The notes under the pieces were generated by a model that had not been told where the DNA came from, did no database searches, and worked only from the letters and a program-made list of their open reading frames with translations. Positions 18,248 to 27,620 of a stretch of 64,000 nucleotides of DNA are shown in pieces. How positions within the stretch are numbered: the first letter of the stretch is position 1; every line of letters begins with the position of its first letter. Source of the DNA: Telluribacter roseus (lineage in GTDB: Bacteria; Bacteroidota; Bacteroidia; Cytophagales; Spirosomataceae); the NCBI RefSeq assembly GCF_017355915.2, contig NZ_JAFEUV020000007.1:124001-188000 (forward strand). The letters run 5' to 3'. Both the position numbers and the translations under genes were made by a program.

Positions 18248-19126
18248 ATGGAAAACAAGATAGTGCGACCCGTTTCAGAATTCAACACCGAACTGAAATT
18301 GAAAGGATTCAATGTCTTTCAGATTGAAAGTGACGGTCAGGCCACCCGCATCTACAGTAGAAAGGACTTTTATAAAATTTGTCTGACTACCGGTAAGAGC
18401 ATCATTCACTATGCGGACCGAAGTTTTGAAGCCGAGGGTACTATTTTATTCTTTGGCAATCCCCATATCCCCTATTCCTGGGAGACTCTGTCCACTACCT
18501 ATGTAGGCTATACCTGCCTTTTTTCAGAAGATTTCCTAAAAGTATCTGAGCGTTCCGAAAGTCTGCAGCAGTCCCCTCTATTCAAGATTGGCGGTACTCC
18601 CATCCTAAAGATAAGCGAGCAGCAGCGGGAGTTCTTGAATACCATCTTCCAGAAAATGATTGATGAGCAGCAGACGGATTATGCTTATAAAGACGACCTT
18701 ATACGCAACTACATCCATCTGATCATTCACGAAGCGCTCAAACTGGAGCCTTCGCAGAACTATGACCAGCATAAGAACGCCGCCTCCCGCCTTACTTCCG
18801 TGTTCCTGGAGCTTCTGGAAAGACAGTTCCCGATTGAAGGGTCCGACCGGCCGCTGCAACTTAAGACGGCCCAGGACTATGCTGATCATCTGCATGTGCA
18901 TGTCAACTACCTGAACCGCGCCGTGAAGGAAGTGACCGGCAAGCCCACCACTACGCATATTTCAGAACGCATCATCAGCGAAGCCAAGGCTTTGCTTCAG
19001 CATACGGACTGGAATATAGCCGACATAGCCTATGCGCTAGGCTTTGAGTATCCCTCCTATTTCAACAACTACTTCAAGCGTCTGACCGGCACAACTCCCA
19101 AGTCCCTGCGAGGACAGGAGGTTTGA
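18248..19126 (+). CDS. AraC-family transcriptional regulator
   Basis: A 292-residue regulator. The N-terminal part (1-170) is a cupin-like effector-binding domain (IIHYADRSFEAEGTILFFGNPHIPYSWE). The C-terminal part holds two helix-turn-helix motifs: TAQDYADHLHVHVNYLNRAVKEVTGK and WNIADIAYALGFEYPSYFNNYFKRLTGTTPKSLR, the standard AraC/XylS signature. It starts a plus-strand gene cluster encoding an acetyltransferase, cupins, cyclophilin-like protein, esterase, alcohol dehydrogenase and MFS exporter, and is the obvious candidate regulator of that set. The gene contains no GGTACC, a hexamer unusually common in the rest of the window. Confidence 0.93.
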   Translation: MENKIVRPVSEFNTELKLKGFNVFQIESDGQATRIYSRKDFYKICLTTGKSIIHYADRSFEAEGTILFFGNPHIPYSWETLSTTYVGYTCLFSEDFLKVSERSESLQQSPLFKIGGTPILKISEQQREFLNTIFQKMIDEQQTDYAYKDDLIRNYIHLIIHEALKLEPSQNYDQHKNAASRLTSVFLELLERQFPIEGSDRPLQLKTAQDYADHLHVHVNYLNRAVKEVTGKPTTTHISERIISEAKALLQHTDWNIADIAYALGFEYPSYFNNYFKRLTGTTPKSLRGQEV

Positions 19127-19178
19127 AATCCTTAATGATTGGTTTGATTCTCATTACCCGTCGGGGTAATGGGTAGAG

Positions 19179-19186
19179 TATCTTTG
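19179..19186 (+). promoter_or_regulatory. Possible Bacteroidota -7 promoter element
   Basis: TATCTTTG matches the TAnnTTTG -7 consensus and lies 51 bp upstream of the acetyltransferase ATG. A TTTG at 19143-19146 is too far (32 bp) for a standard -33 box. Just upstream is a short inverted repeat, CATTACCC/GGGTAATG (19152-19171), that could be an operator. Confidence 0.35.
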
Positions 19187-19237
19187 TGTTTTTAAAATCT
19201 TAGGGCAGCCAGCGCTTCCCGAAAACACACCAAAGGT

Positions 19238-19807
19238 ATGAATCAAGCGAATCAGGATATATTTGATAGGATGAGAGCCGGAGAATTATTGCGGTTAGAT
19301 GACCCGCAGTATCCAAAGGTGCTGGAGATTGTATCCCGTACCATCCGATTATCTGCCGAACTTAATACGGCCACCGACGTGGACCAGGTACGCGAACGGC
19401 TAAGTGACATCATAGGTACCCAACTGGATCAGAGTACCACTGTATTTCCCCCTTTCTACACCAATTTTGGCCGGTTTATCCGGATCGGCAACAATGTGTT
19501 TATCAATCATGCCTGCTCCTTTCTGGATATGGGAGGTATTACCATTGAAGACGATGTACTAATAGGCCCCAAGGTAAACCTCATCACCGAAAATCATCCG
19601 GTAGATCCCACTACTCGAAAAGCACTTATTTTAAAACCAATCGTCGTGAAGCGGAATGCCTGGATTGGTGCCGGAGCTACCATCCTCCCCGGCGTGACCA
19701 TTGGCGAGAACGCCATCGTAGCGGCAGGAGCCGTGGTAGCTAAGGATGTTCCGGCCAATACCGTGGTAGGTGGTGTACCCGCCCGATTCATCAAAACGAT
19801 AGAATGA
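19238..19807 (+). CDS. Hexapeptide-repeat (left-handed beta-helix) sugar O-acetyltransferase
   Basis: A 189-residue member of the maltose/galactoside O-acetyltransferase-like family. A helical N-terminal segment (about 1-65) precedes hexapeptide repeats (FIRIGNNVFINHACSFLDMGGITIEDDVLIGP), the ENHP segment carrying the expected catalytic histidine, and the closing repeats VKRNAWIGAGATILPGVTIGENAIVAAGAVV with the typical end DVPANTVVGGVPARFIK. It would transfer acetyl from acetyl-CoA to a sugar hydroxyl or similar acceptor. Second gene of the AraC-led cluster. Confidence 0.93.
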   Translation: MNQANQDIFDRMRAGELLRLDDPQYPKVLEIVSRTIRLSAELNTATDVDQVRERLSDIIGTQLDQSTTVFPPFYTNFGRFIRIGNNVFINHACSFLDMGGITIEDDVLIGPKVNLITENHPVDPTTRKALILKPIVVKRNAWIGAGATILPGVTIGENAIVAAGAVVAKDVPANTVVGGVPARFIKTIE

Positions 19808-19871
19808 TCATGAACTGTCCGACCCTATTGCTCGGACCCATTAACTAGTCCCTTAAACACCGACGCGACGT

Positions 19872-20357
19872 ATGAAAAATTCCTTAATAGCGGTTTTTGC
19901 TTTGGTAACCTTGTTCAGCATAGGCTGTAAGACTCTGGTACCTCAGCAATCCACTGCTGCCGAAACCAATGCCATCTTCCCCAAAGGTGAATTAGGACCC
20001 GCCCAGAACTTCACCGGCAGGGCCTGGGCCTACGGTCTGGTAGCGGATGATACCGTTTACAATACCCTCGTCGGCAACGTCTACTTCGAGCCGGGCGCCC
20101 GAAGCAACTGGCATATTCACCCGGCCGGGCAGATGCTGCTCATCACGGATGGCGTAGGCTACCACCAGATACAGGGACAGCCCCGGCAAACGATCCGCAA
20201 AGGCGATGTTATAAAGTGTCCGCCCAATGTCATGCATTGGCACGGAGCCAGCCCTGATAGGGGAATGCAGCAAATCTACATCCTGCCCAATACAGAAAAA
20301 GGAATTGTAAAATGGCTGCACCCGGTAACAGATGAAGAATACAACAAAGCAGATTAA
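19872..20357 (+). CDS. Secreted cupin-domain lipoprotein
   Basis: A 161-residue protein with a lipoprotein signal (LFSIGC lipobox at about residues 14-19). A single cupin barrel follows: GNVYFEPGARSNWHIHPAGQMLLITDG (motif 1, with metal-binding His-X-His) and VIKCPPNVMHWHGASPD (motif 2 histidine). This cupin type is close to those fused to or neighbouring carboxymuconolactone-decarboxylase-like proteins and hydroxynitrile-lyase-like enzymes. Its reaction is unknown. It is similar in layout to the cytosolic cupin at 22355, so the cluster has a secreted and a cytoplasmic version. Confidence 0.85.
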   Translation: MKNSLIAVFALVTLFSIGCKTLVPQQSTAAETNAIFPKGELGPAQNFTGRAWAYGLVADDTVYNTLVGNVYFEPGARSNWHIHPAGQMLLITDGVGYHQIQGQPRQTIRKGDVIKCPPNVMHWHGASPDRGMQQIYILPNTEKGIVKWLHPVTDEEYNKAD

Positions 20358-20415
20358 AGTGCTGTGTTAAAGTCTACCCTATGGGGGAAAAGTAAAAATC
20401 AAATTGATCCAACCA

Positions 20416-20461
20416 ATAGCAGGTACCAGAAATCGGCAACCCAATTTCAAGTACCTGCTAT
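20416..20461. repeat. Inverted repeat upstream of the cyclophilin-like gene
   Basis: ATAGCAGGTAC (20416-20426) pairs perfectly with GTACCTGCTAT (20451-20461) over a 24-nt loop, and the right arm ends 15 bp before the next ATG. It could be an operator or a 5'-UTR hairpin. Confidence 0.6.
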
Positions 20462-20476
20462 AAAAACGCAACCGCT

Positions 20477-20962
20477 ATGAACTATTCCCTTACCCTTATT
20501 TTCTCGCTCCTATTCTTTACTACAAGTTTTGCCTCTTGTGACCAGGTCGCCACGGTATCCGGAAGCTCTGACGCGGGAAAAGAGGATAATAGCAACACTC
20601 CTAATCTCACTGGAAGTAAAATGAGAATAAAAATCGGAACCCATACTTTTCTGGCCACACTTGATGACAATGCTGCCGCTACCGCTTTTAAAACGCTGTT
20701 GCCTCTGACCCTGGCGATGAATGAGCTAAACGGGAATGAGAAATATTTTGATTTTTCCACCAGTCTGCCGACCAACGCATCTAATCCCGGGACCATTCAG
20801 ATCGGCGATCTGATGTTGTACGGTTCTAAAACGCTGGTACTCTTCTATAAAAGCTTTCCAACCCCGTACAGCTATACCAGGCTTGGCCGCATTACTGATC
20901 CTGCTGGGCTTGCGGCGGCTTTGGGTTCTGGAAATGTAACCGTCACGTTTGAATTGGAATAA
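20477..20962 (+). CDS. Cyclophilin-like fold lipoprotein
   Basis: A 161-residue protein. After a signal peptide with Cys at about residue 20 (TTSFASC) and a low-complexity linker, residues about 48-161 (MRIKIGTHTFLATLDDNAAATAFKTLLPL, then PGTIQIGDLMLYGSKTLVLFYKSF) match the small bacterial cyclophilin-like barrel (Cyclophil_like family). Proteins of this family often sit beside flavodoxins, aldo/keto reductases and cupins in AraC-regulated clusters, as here. No prolyl-isomerase activity should be assumed; the function is unknown. Confidence 0.85.
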   Translation: MNYSLTLIFSLLFFTTSFASCDQVATVSGSSDAGKEDNSNTPNLTGSKMRIKIGTHTFLATLDDNAAATAFKTLLPLTLAMNELNGNEKYFDFSTSLPTNASNPGTIQIGDLMLYGSKTLVLFYKSFPTPYSYTRLGRITDPAGLAAALGSGNVTVTFELE

Positions 20963-21038
20963 AAAGCATAGAGAAGGCCTTAGAGTTAAAGAATAAAATT
21001 ATCAGGAATACATTCCACCTATTTAAAAATTTAGCCCT

Positions 21039-22303
21039 ATGCATAAATCAACCTGGAAGCTACTACTACCAATACTAGCCTCTGCCATCCTATTACTAGT
21101 TTCTACTAGTAATGCAACCTCGGCATTATCTTTATCAAAAGTGAAGCCAGCAGAAACCTATACTGTAACGCTTGTTCCGGCCGAAAACGGTTCTTATACA
21201 ATCACCCCCAAAATTCCGGAAGACGGTAAAGTACCGGCGGGTACCATCTTAACCGTACAAGCCAAACCCGCATCTGCTTACAGTCTGGATGCCGTATACT
21301 ACACGGTAAAGGGAGGCATGTGGGGAACGACAAGCTACGAAAGCTTTTCGCCCACAATGAAAATTACGGTTACCAAGGATAAGAAGATTGGAGCCACTTT
21401 TGTGCCGCGTTCGCTGGTGAAAGATATAAAAGTAACCCAGGATGTTGTGTATGCCAAGCCAGGAATCAAGCCTCTGAAGTACGATGTTTACTCTCCGAAA
21501 AACGCCAAAAACCTGCCTATAGTTGTCATCATTCATGGGGGAGGCTGGTCTTCAAACAACGAAGATATCATGCGGGGCCTGGCCCGGGAGTTGGTTAAAG
21601 ATGGCAAATATGTGGTATTCAGTATTGATTACCGGTGGATGAACAAACTGGACGGAGACCCCCAGCCTACATGCACCAATTGATTGAAGATGTTTTTGGG
21701 GCTATAGCCCATATCCAGGAACATGCGGCGCAGTATGGCGGGGACCCAACCCGAATTGCGGTGACGGGCGACAGCGCCGGCGGCCATTTGGCAGAAGCAG
21801 CAGCCACCCTTAGTCCACTTATTGGCAGTGGTGGTTTCGGGGCAAGCAATGGAGTGTATCAGTATATGCCCACCTACCTGCCCAAAGGAAAATCAGTTGA
21901 TCAGGTAAAGAAAGAAATTACCAATGCTATTAAAGCCGTGGCGCCTAGTTACGGTGCTTCGGAGGCATCCGACTTTAAAGCATTACTGGAACAAACCGAC
22001 CCCGGGTATTGGGACGCCTTTTCTCCCACAAAGCATGTACCCCAGGTAGGTGACCGGAGCCTTCCGCACTTCATGGTGCGTGGTACTAATGACCCCATCG
22101 TAAACCATGCCATGGTACAGCGCTATGTAGATGTGTTAAAGGAAGCCGGACAGCCTGTTCAATATATTCAGGTGGAAGGCGCCGGACACGCCTTTTTTGA
22201 CTGGAAACCAGATGCGGCCACAAGAGCAACATTTGCCCAGTACGGAGTACCTTATGCGGCTCAAATGCAATCATTCTTAAACAGCGTTTTCTACAAGAGT
22301 TAA
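21039..22303 (+). pseudogene. Alpha/beta-hydrolase (esterase/lipase, HSL type) broken by a frameshift
   Basis: Two overlapping frames encode one protein. Frame A (21039-21683) has a signal peptide, a beta-rich N-terminal domain (SYTITPKIPEDG, about residues 35-120), then VVIIHGGGWSSN with the oxyanion-hole HGGGW. Frame B (from about 21658 to 22303) continues with AYMHQLIEDVFGAIAHI, nucleophile elbow GDSAGGH, HFMVRGTNDPIV (Asp) and GAGHAFFDW (His). The break is a run of five C at 21659-21663; one extra C would join the frames as a full protein of about 422 residues. It is either a sequencing/assembly error, a genuine pseudogene, or, least likely, slippage. All catalytic residues survive apart from the break. 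Confidence 0.85.
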
Positions 22304-22354
22304 TTGAGATTGAATTGGGGAATGAAGACGTCTGCCAAAATAAAATAAACAGCT

Positions 22355-22750
22355 ATGGAAATCACAAGAATAGGCTCACAGCCTTCTCAGAAAGGACCCG
22401 AAGACTGGTTTACCGGTACCGTGCGGATCGATTACCTGTTTCAGGCCATTGAGCCGGCACGCGCTGGTGGTGCCCAGGTTACGTTCGAACCCGGAGCGCG
22501 TACGGCCTGGCACACCCATCCGCTCGGCCAGACCCTGATCGTTACGTCCGGTTGTGGATGGGCGCAGCGCGAAGGGGGACCCATTGAAGAAATCCGTCCC
22601 GGAGATGTAATTTGGTTTTCGCCCGGAGAGAAACACTGGCACGGTGCCACCGCCACGACCGCCATGACGCACATAGCCATTCAGGAAAGTCTTAATGGGA
22701 AGCCAGTTGACTGGTTGGAAAAGGTCAGCGACGAGCAGTACCGTGGATAG
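22355..22750 (+). CDS. Cytosolic cupin-domain protein
   Basis: A 131-residue single cupin without signal peptide. [34 protein letters not shown] is motif 1 (His-X-His, plus Gln) and [22 protein letters not shown] motif 2. Its end, [14 protein letters not shown], matches the family widely annotated as cupin/(R)-mandelonitrile-lyase-like. It lies 51 bp after the broken esterase gene and belongs to the AraC-led cluster. Metal binding is expected; the reaction is unknown. Confidence 0.88.
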   Translation: MEITRIGSQPSQKGPEDWFTGTVRIDYLFQAIEPARAGGAQVTFEPGARTAWHTHPLGQTLIVTSGCGWAQREGGPIEEIRPGDVIWFSPGEKHWHGATATTAMTHIAIQESLNGKPVDWLEKVSDEQYRG

Positions 22751-22899
22751 TACTCGTTAAAGGGCAAATTTGGAAACTTAGAGCCGGTACCCTAAAACAA
22801 CTGGCCTGCTAGCATGTAGTATACCTATTCATGCTATATGAAACGGGGTAAGAACCCGTAGTTATTATTCTTTAGATACACAATTTGAAAATTACACGA

Positions 22900-23958
22900 A
22901 TGGAAGTTAAAGAAATAAAAGCATTCGGAACAGAAGCGGCAGAAGCACCTTTAAATCAAATGAGTATCAACCGCAGGATACCTACACCGCACGATGTGGA
23001 AATAGAAATTCTGTACTGCGGCGTTTGCCACTCCGACCTGCATACCGTCAGGAGCGAATGGGGACCTTCGCTATACCCCTGTGTTCCCGGTCACGAGATT
23101 GTGGGTAAGGTTGTTAGTGTGGGCGGTCATGTCAGCAAATTCAAAGTAGGCGATATGGTTGGTGTAGGCTGCATGGTTGATTCCTGCAGAGAATGTCAGT
23201 ATTGTAGTGAAGGGCTCGAGCAGTATTGTGAACCCGGCATGACCGGTACCTATAATTCACCTGACCAGCACCTTCCCGGTAATCCAACTTTCGGGGGGTA
23301 TTCAGAAAGCATTGTGGTGGATGAGAACTATGTACTGCGTATCCCGGATAATCTGGATCCCGCCGCTGCGGCACCTCTGCTTTGCGCTGGGATCACGACT
23401 TATTCACCACTGCGTCACTGGAATGTGGGTCCAGGTAAAAAAGTGGGTATCGTAGGAATAGGCGGTCTGGGGCATATGGGCCTTAAGTTAGCAAAAGCCA
23501 TGGGCGCCCATGTAGTAGCGTTTACCACCTCGGAATCGAAATTTGCAGAAGCTCAAAGATTAGGCGCTGATGAAGTGGTACTATCTAAAAACGCTGAACA
23601 AATGGCTGCCTACCATGGTAAACTCCACTTTATCCTGGATTGCGTTTCGGCAGAGCATGATATTAATGCTTACCTGGCACTGCTTCGCGTAGATGGTTCG
23701 TTAGCCCTCGTTGGAGCGCCTGAGCATCCGCTTCCCGTTGCTGCCTTCAGCCTTATTCCCGGCCGCAAGAGCTTCGCCGGATCCATGATTGGTGGCATTG
23801 CGGAAACTCAGGAGATGCTGGATTTTTGTGCCGAGCACAACATTCCTGCTGACATCGAAATAATCAACATCCAGCAGATCAACGAAGCGTATGAGCGCCT
23901 CCTGAAAGGTGATGTCAAGTACCGCTTTGTCATTGAAATGGCATCTTTGAAAAAATAA
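22900..23958 (+). CDS. Zinc-dependent NAD(P) alcohol dehydrogenase / aldehyde reductase (YahK/Ahr-like)
   Basis: A medium-chain dehydrogenase of about 352 residues. The catalytic zinc site starts with C43-H44 (YCGVCHSDLHT) and GHEIVGKV; the structural zinc site is the four-cysteine lobe SCRECQYCSEGLEQYC. The cofactor fold carries GIGGLGHMGLKLAKAMGA. This layout is that of the YahK/Ahr/cinnamyl-alcohol-dehydrogenase branch, which reduces a broad range of aldehydes with NADPH. An in-frame TTG at 22885 would add five residues; the ATG at 22900 was preferred as the first ATG. It supports an aldehyde-related role for the cluster. Confidence 0.93.
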   Translation: MEVKEIKAFGTEAAEAPLNQMSINRRIPTPHDVEIEILYCGVCHSDLHTVRSEWGPSLYPCVPGHEIVGKVVSVGGHVSKFKVGDMVGVGCMVDSCRECQYCSEGLEQYCEPGMTGTYNSPDQHLPGNPTFGGYSESIVVDENYVLRIPDNLDPAAAAPLLCAGITTYSPLRHWNVGPGKKVGIVGIGGLGHMGLKLAKAMGAHVVAFTTSESKFAEAQRLGADEVVLSKNAEQMAAYHGKLHFILDCVSAEHDINAYLALLRVDGSLALVGAPEHPLPVAAFSLIPGRKSFAGSMIGGIAETQEMLDFCAEHNIPADIEIINIQQINEAYERLLKGDVKYRFVIEMASLKK

Positions 23959-23990
23959 AATAGCAAGTAAAAAGGGTAAACCCAGTATAT

Positions 23991-24030
23991 CGTGCCTATA
24001 AGGAAAACATCTGTTTTCCTTATAGGCACG
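23991..24030. terminator. Strong hairpin, probable terminator
   Basis: Perfect 18-bp arms (23991-24008 and 24013-24030; arm begins CGTGCCTATAAGG) around a 4-nt loop, followed by AACTTTTG. It lies 32 bp after the alcohol dehydrogenase stop and 65 bp before the next gene, so it probably ends or attenuates the upstream transcript. Confidence 0.75.
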
Positions 24031-24094
24031 AACTTTTGTAGTATGCGGGAACTTGTAATGATTGGCGAATAGTATTCATTGATAAAATACATAG

Positions 24095-25339
24095 ATGGTG
24101 GAAAACAAAAAACGTACTCTTTTAATAGTTATTCTTGGGTTGCTCTCAGCCATTGGTCCATTTTCTATAGATATGTACCTGCCTGGTTTTCCAACCATTG
24201 CCGCAAGTCTAAATACAACCGTTGATAAAGTAGGCTATTCACTTTCCAGTTTCTTTATAGGAATTTGTGTAGGACAATTGCTTTGCGGACCGCTGCTCGA
24301 TCGTTTTGGAAGAAAAAGGCCCCTGCTCATCGGACTGGTTTTGTACATCCTGGCTTCTGTGGCCTGCTCCTTATCAAAATCAGTGGAAAGTCTGATCATG
24401 TTTCGTTTTCTTCAGGCCCTAGGTGGCTGTGTAGGAATGGTAGCACCCAACGCCATTGTACGGGATGTGTTTCCTGTGAAAGAAAATGCAAAGGTATTTT
24501 CTCTCCTCATTCTTATCCTGGGCGTTTCTCCTATCCTGGCACCAACGGTGGGAAGTTATGTGGTAGCCGATTTTGGATGGGAGACTGTTTTTATTATACT
24601 AGCTATCGTTACTACCCTTATTCTTTTGTCGGTAGTCAAATGGCTTCCTGAAACCAAAGCCTCCGATCATTCTTACTCTTTAAAACCCGCAGCTGTCCTG
24701 CAGGGCTACGCTCAGGTTTTTAAGGAATCTCAGTTTGCAACCTATGCCCTTGCCGGTGCTATTGCCTCGGCGGGTTTGTTTGCCTACCTGGCTGGTTCTC
24801 CTTTTATATTTATGGAGTTGTATGGAGTAAGTGAACAACAATACGGGATGATTTTCGCGCTCATAGCCGCGGGCCTCATTGGATGCAGCCAGTTGAATAA
24901 CCGTATCTTAAGAAGATACAATAGTGTACAGATACTCAAAGTTGTGCTGTTTTCACAATCGCTCATTGGTCTTCTGCTGATCCTGGGGATTGCAACAAAT
25001 CTGATAGGCTTGTACGGTATTATCATATTGATATTGCTGTTTCTGAGTTGTCAGGGCTTTACATTCCCAAACGCTGCAGCCCTTGCCATGGCTCCCTTCA
25101 CCAAAGGAGCAGGCAGTGCGTCCGCTTTGATGGGTGCTTTGCAGATGACTTTTGGAGCTCTGGCTTCTGCTTTGGTAGGCGTGTTCTTTAACGAAACGGC
25201 CCTACCGATGGCAGCCATAATGGCTATTTGCTCCATTAGTGGACTGATCATTTTGTGGCTGGGATACCGCAGGATTGAAAAAGCCGTTAAGCAGGATGAA
25301 GTAGAGCAACAAACTATGGAAATGATAAAGAAGTATTAA
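24095..25339 (+). CDS. MFS multidrug efflux transporter, Bcr/CflA family
   Basis: A 414-residue protein with about 12 transmembrane segments. The start LLIVILGLLSAIGPFSIDMYLPGFPTIA is diagnostic for the Bcr/CflA drug-resistance branch. GPLLDRFGRKRPLLIGL is motif A, and ALGGCVGMVAPNAIVRDVF is the expected TM5 region. Likely exports small toxic compounds or peptides by proton antiport. Its codon and base usage is more AT-rich than its neighbours and it contains no GGTACC, hinting at a different origin. It may serve the aldehyde/ester cluster as an exporter, but the hairpin before it suggests separate transcription. Confidence 0.92.
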   Translation: MVENKKRTLLIVILGLLSAIGPFSIDMYLPGFPTIAASLNTTVDKVGYSLSSFFIGICVGQLLCGPLLDRFGRKRPLLIGLVLYILASVACSLSKSVESLIMFRFLQALGGCVGMVAPNAIVRDVFPVKENAKVFSLLILILGVSPILAPTVGSYVVADFGWETVFIILAIVTTLILLSVVKWLPETKASDHSYSLKPAAVLQGYAQVFKESQFATYALAGAIASAGLFAYLAGSPFIFMELYGVSEQQYGMIFALIAAGLIGCSQLNNRILRRYNSVQILKVVLFSQSLIGLLLILGIATNLIGLYGIIILILLFLSCQGFTFPNAAALAMAPFTKGAGSASALMGALQMTFGALASALVGVFFNETALPMAAIMAICSISGLIILWLGYRRIEKAVKQDEVEQQTMEMIKKY

Positions 25340-25457
25340 ACTGAGCAGCTTAATCCTGGTTATAACCTAATCAGGTTCAAATTTTAATGAAAAAGGACAC
25401 TGCACATAACCTGTTGAAGAGCTAATCTATATGTCTTGTACGCAGGTACTTTTTTAA

Positions 25458-26585
25458 TTATTAGCCCTCTCATTACCTCCCATTGAATTTCGCCTGCGCA
25501 ATCATGCGGATGTAGATCCTGAGCACAACCGGCCCTGGTCAAGCCACCATCTCAAAGAGTGCTATGAGATGGGAGCCGAAAAGATCGGGTGGAAAAACAG
25601 ACAGCTTCAGCCCGGTATGTTGAAAGAAGGCGACTGGCTGGTTGGCTACGGGATGGGCACGGGTGCGTTTGGAGCTATGCGGTGGGTTGCCACGGTAAAA
25701 GCCAGACTGGAACCGGATGGCCGGCTGCTTTTGCAGTGTTCGGTAAACGATATGGGTCCGGGAACGGCTACCATGATGACGGCCGTGGCCTCTGAGGCTA
25801 TGGGGATTGACCCAGGCAAAATCACCATACAAATGGGTAGCACTACCCTGCCGCCGGGCCCTATGCAGGGTGGTTCTAATGTTACCTCAACGGTAGGTTC
25901 AGCCGTATTTGAAGTATGCGCAGCCTTGAAAGAGCAGATTACTGCCCTGGCCAGCAAAGAAGGTGCGGCATTTAATACCGCCAAAGTCTCCGATGTAAAA
26001 GTAGAAGACATTGACTTCGCCGGTAACAGGGTCTCCCTGAAGAAAAAGTCTTCCGTTAAAGTAGCCTATGACGAGCTATTCCGGCAAAACAACCTGACCG
26101 CCCTGGAAATTACCAAAGAGTCCAAGGGGCAGCAGCAGCCGTATTCCATGTACTCTTTTTCCATGCATTTTGTAAAACTACGGGTTCATCCCGCCACGGG
26201 TCGGATCAAAATTGATTACGTGGTGTCCTGTGCGGATGCGGGTACTATAATCAGCCCCAAAACCGCGGCTAGTCAGATGATTGGCGGAGCAGTAGGCGGT
26301 ATTGGGATGGCCCTGATGGAAGACCTGGTGATTGACCACCGTTTAGGCCGGCCTATCAATAATAACCTGGCGGACTATCACGTACCGGTCAATGCCGACA
26401 TACCCCATGTGGATGTCCTGTTCGTCAATAAAAAAGACCCCTACACCAACCCAATGGGCTCAAAGGGGCTGGGTGAAATTGCCCTGGTGGGCGTGGCACC
26501 GGCCATTGCCAATGCCGTGTTCAATGCCACCGGCAAACGCATCCGCTCATTGCCCATCACACCCGACAAGCTTATTCAGGCATAA
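25458..26585 (+). pseudogene. 5'-truncated molybdopterin-binding subunit of an aldehyde/xanthine oxidoreductase
   Basis: Homology-type sequence begins near 25476 (PIEFRLRNHADVD, then SSHHLKECYEMGAEKIGW), with no start codon and an in-frame stop at 25455-25457. It corresponds to roughly the C-terminal half of PaoC/YagR-like or XdhB large subunits (family length about 730-770 residues). Motifs seen include GYGMGTGAFGA, QCSVNDMGPGTATMMTAVASEA, PPGPMQGGSN, and MGSKGLGEIALVGVAPAIANAV with the conserved glutamate of the active site. The N-terminal hammerhead domain and the FeS and FAD subunits are absent. An ATG at 25569 could start a 338-residue fragment, but it could not be a complete enzyme. Confidence 0.85.
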
Positions 26586-26666
26586 GAAAAATATCCACAG
26601 GTACCCACCTTAGTACAGGAAGGGTACCTAATCGTATAATTTGCAGGGCTCTGAGAATCCTAAGGC

Positions 26667-27620
26667 TTAGTCAGGCAGATTAGCGATCAGACTTCGTAAG
26701 TTCTGGTTGATCGTAAGTATAGAAGCCTGCAGTTCATTCAGCATATTGGACCGCGCGTGTAAATCATCAGAATCGTAATCTCCTCCCGCACTGAAATACA
26801 ATACCTGTTCCTCGTCGGTTGCCTCAGTAAGCAGGTAGTCCTTCCAGCGCTGCCGGATATTATGCCGAATGGAAGTCTCCCCACTGTTACTAAAAAACTT
26901 TTCGTTGAGTACATACCAGATAAAAGGTGAATAGATAGTTGACTCTTCCGATCCTCCCCAGATGTCGGATAACAGGTTGCGTTTGTGCGCGAAAGGAACC
27001 GTCTGATTTGAGGTAAATGCTGCCGCTGTGCCCAGACCGGCACTGACGATACCCCCTCCGATACTAATGGCATTTTCGACATTACTATTTGCCATAAAGG
27101 CAGCTACAACGGCGGTTGCGGCACCAGCCACAATAGAAATCACGGTTAGATTCCTGATGCGCTGCTGATCCCGCTGGTCCAGATAAAAAGCCAGCTGTGA
27201 AGCCCGTTCCCCCTCACAATCGAGTTCAGCGACTATACTGGAGATTTCAGTAGAAGCCAGTAGTAAACGGCTGTTGATCTTGCGGTGTAGAACCGCCTGC
27301 TCCAGACGACTATCCCTTCCTTTCTGCTGCTGTAGCCGGATCAGGTCCTGCAGCAAAGGCAGTACACCGATGGCATTGGCAACAAGTAAATCATGCTTTG
27401 AGAAACGATTGGTTAAGCTGCTATCCTTACTCAACATTGATTCAATTTCACCCTTCGGCAGATACTGGGAATGGTAGGTATAGATCAGACTAGGCTCGCA
27501 ATAACGACTCTCCACACTCGAACGAAGCAGATGCCTGGGAGAGGAGCAGGAAACCACAAACACGATGCAGAAAAATACAAGTAGCCGGGTAAGGGTACTC
27601 TTCAGTTTCCAATTGAGCAT
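26667..27620 (-). CDS. Lipoprotein with glycine-rich membrane hairpin, unknown function
   Basis: The chosen start (ATG at 27620) gives 317 residues beginning MLNWKLKSTLTRLLVFF with lipobox VVSC; a start 14 codons earlier (27662) would lengthen the n-region unusually. After a helical, charged region (about 50-165, some coiled-coil character) come two glycine/alanine-rich hydrophobic stretches, VISIVAGAATAVVAAFMA and ISIGGGIVSAGLGTAAAF, separated by a short loop, resembling glycine-zipper hairpins. The C-terminal third is hydrophilic. No family was recognised. It is an isolated minus-strand gene. Confidence 0.7.
   Translation of the reverse strand: MLNWKLKSTLTRLLVFFCIVFVVSCSSPRHLLRSSVESRYCEPSLIYTYHSQYLPKGEIESMLSKDSSLTNRFSKHDLLVANAIGVLPLLQDLIRLQQQKGRDSRLEQAVLHRKINSRLLLASTEISSIVAELDCEGERASQLAFYLDQRDQQRIRNLTVISIVAGAATAVVAAFMANSNVENAISIGGGIVSAGLGTAAAFTSNQTVPFAHKRNLLSDIWGGSEESTIYSPFIWYVLNEKFFSNSGETSIRHNIRQRWKDYLLTEATDEEQVLYFSAGGDYDSDDLHARSNMLNELQASILTINQNLRSLIANLPD

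Noticed and set aside
21650-21670. Programmed -1 frameshifting in the esterase gene
   Set aside because: The C run lacks a standard X-XXY-YYZ slippery heptamer in phase and no downstream stimulator was seen; a single-base indel explains it more simply.
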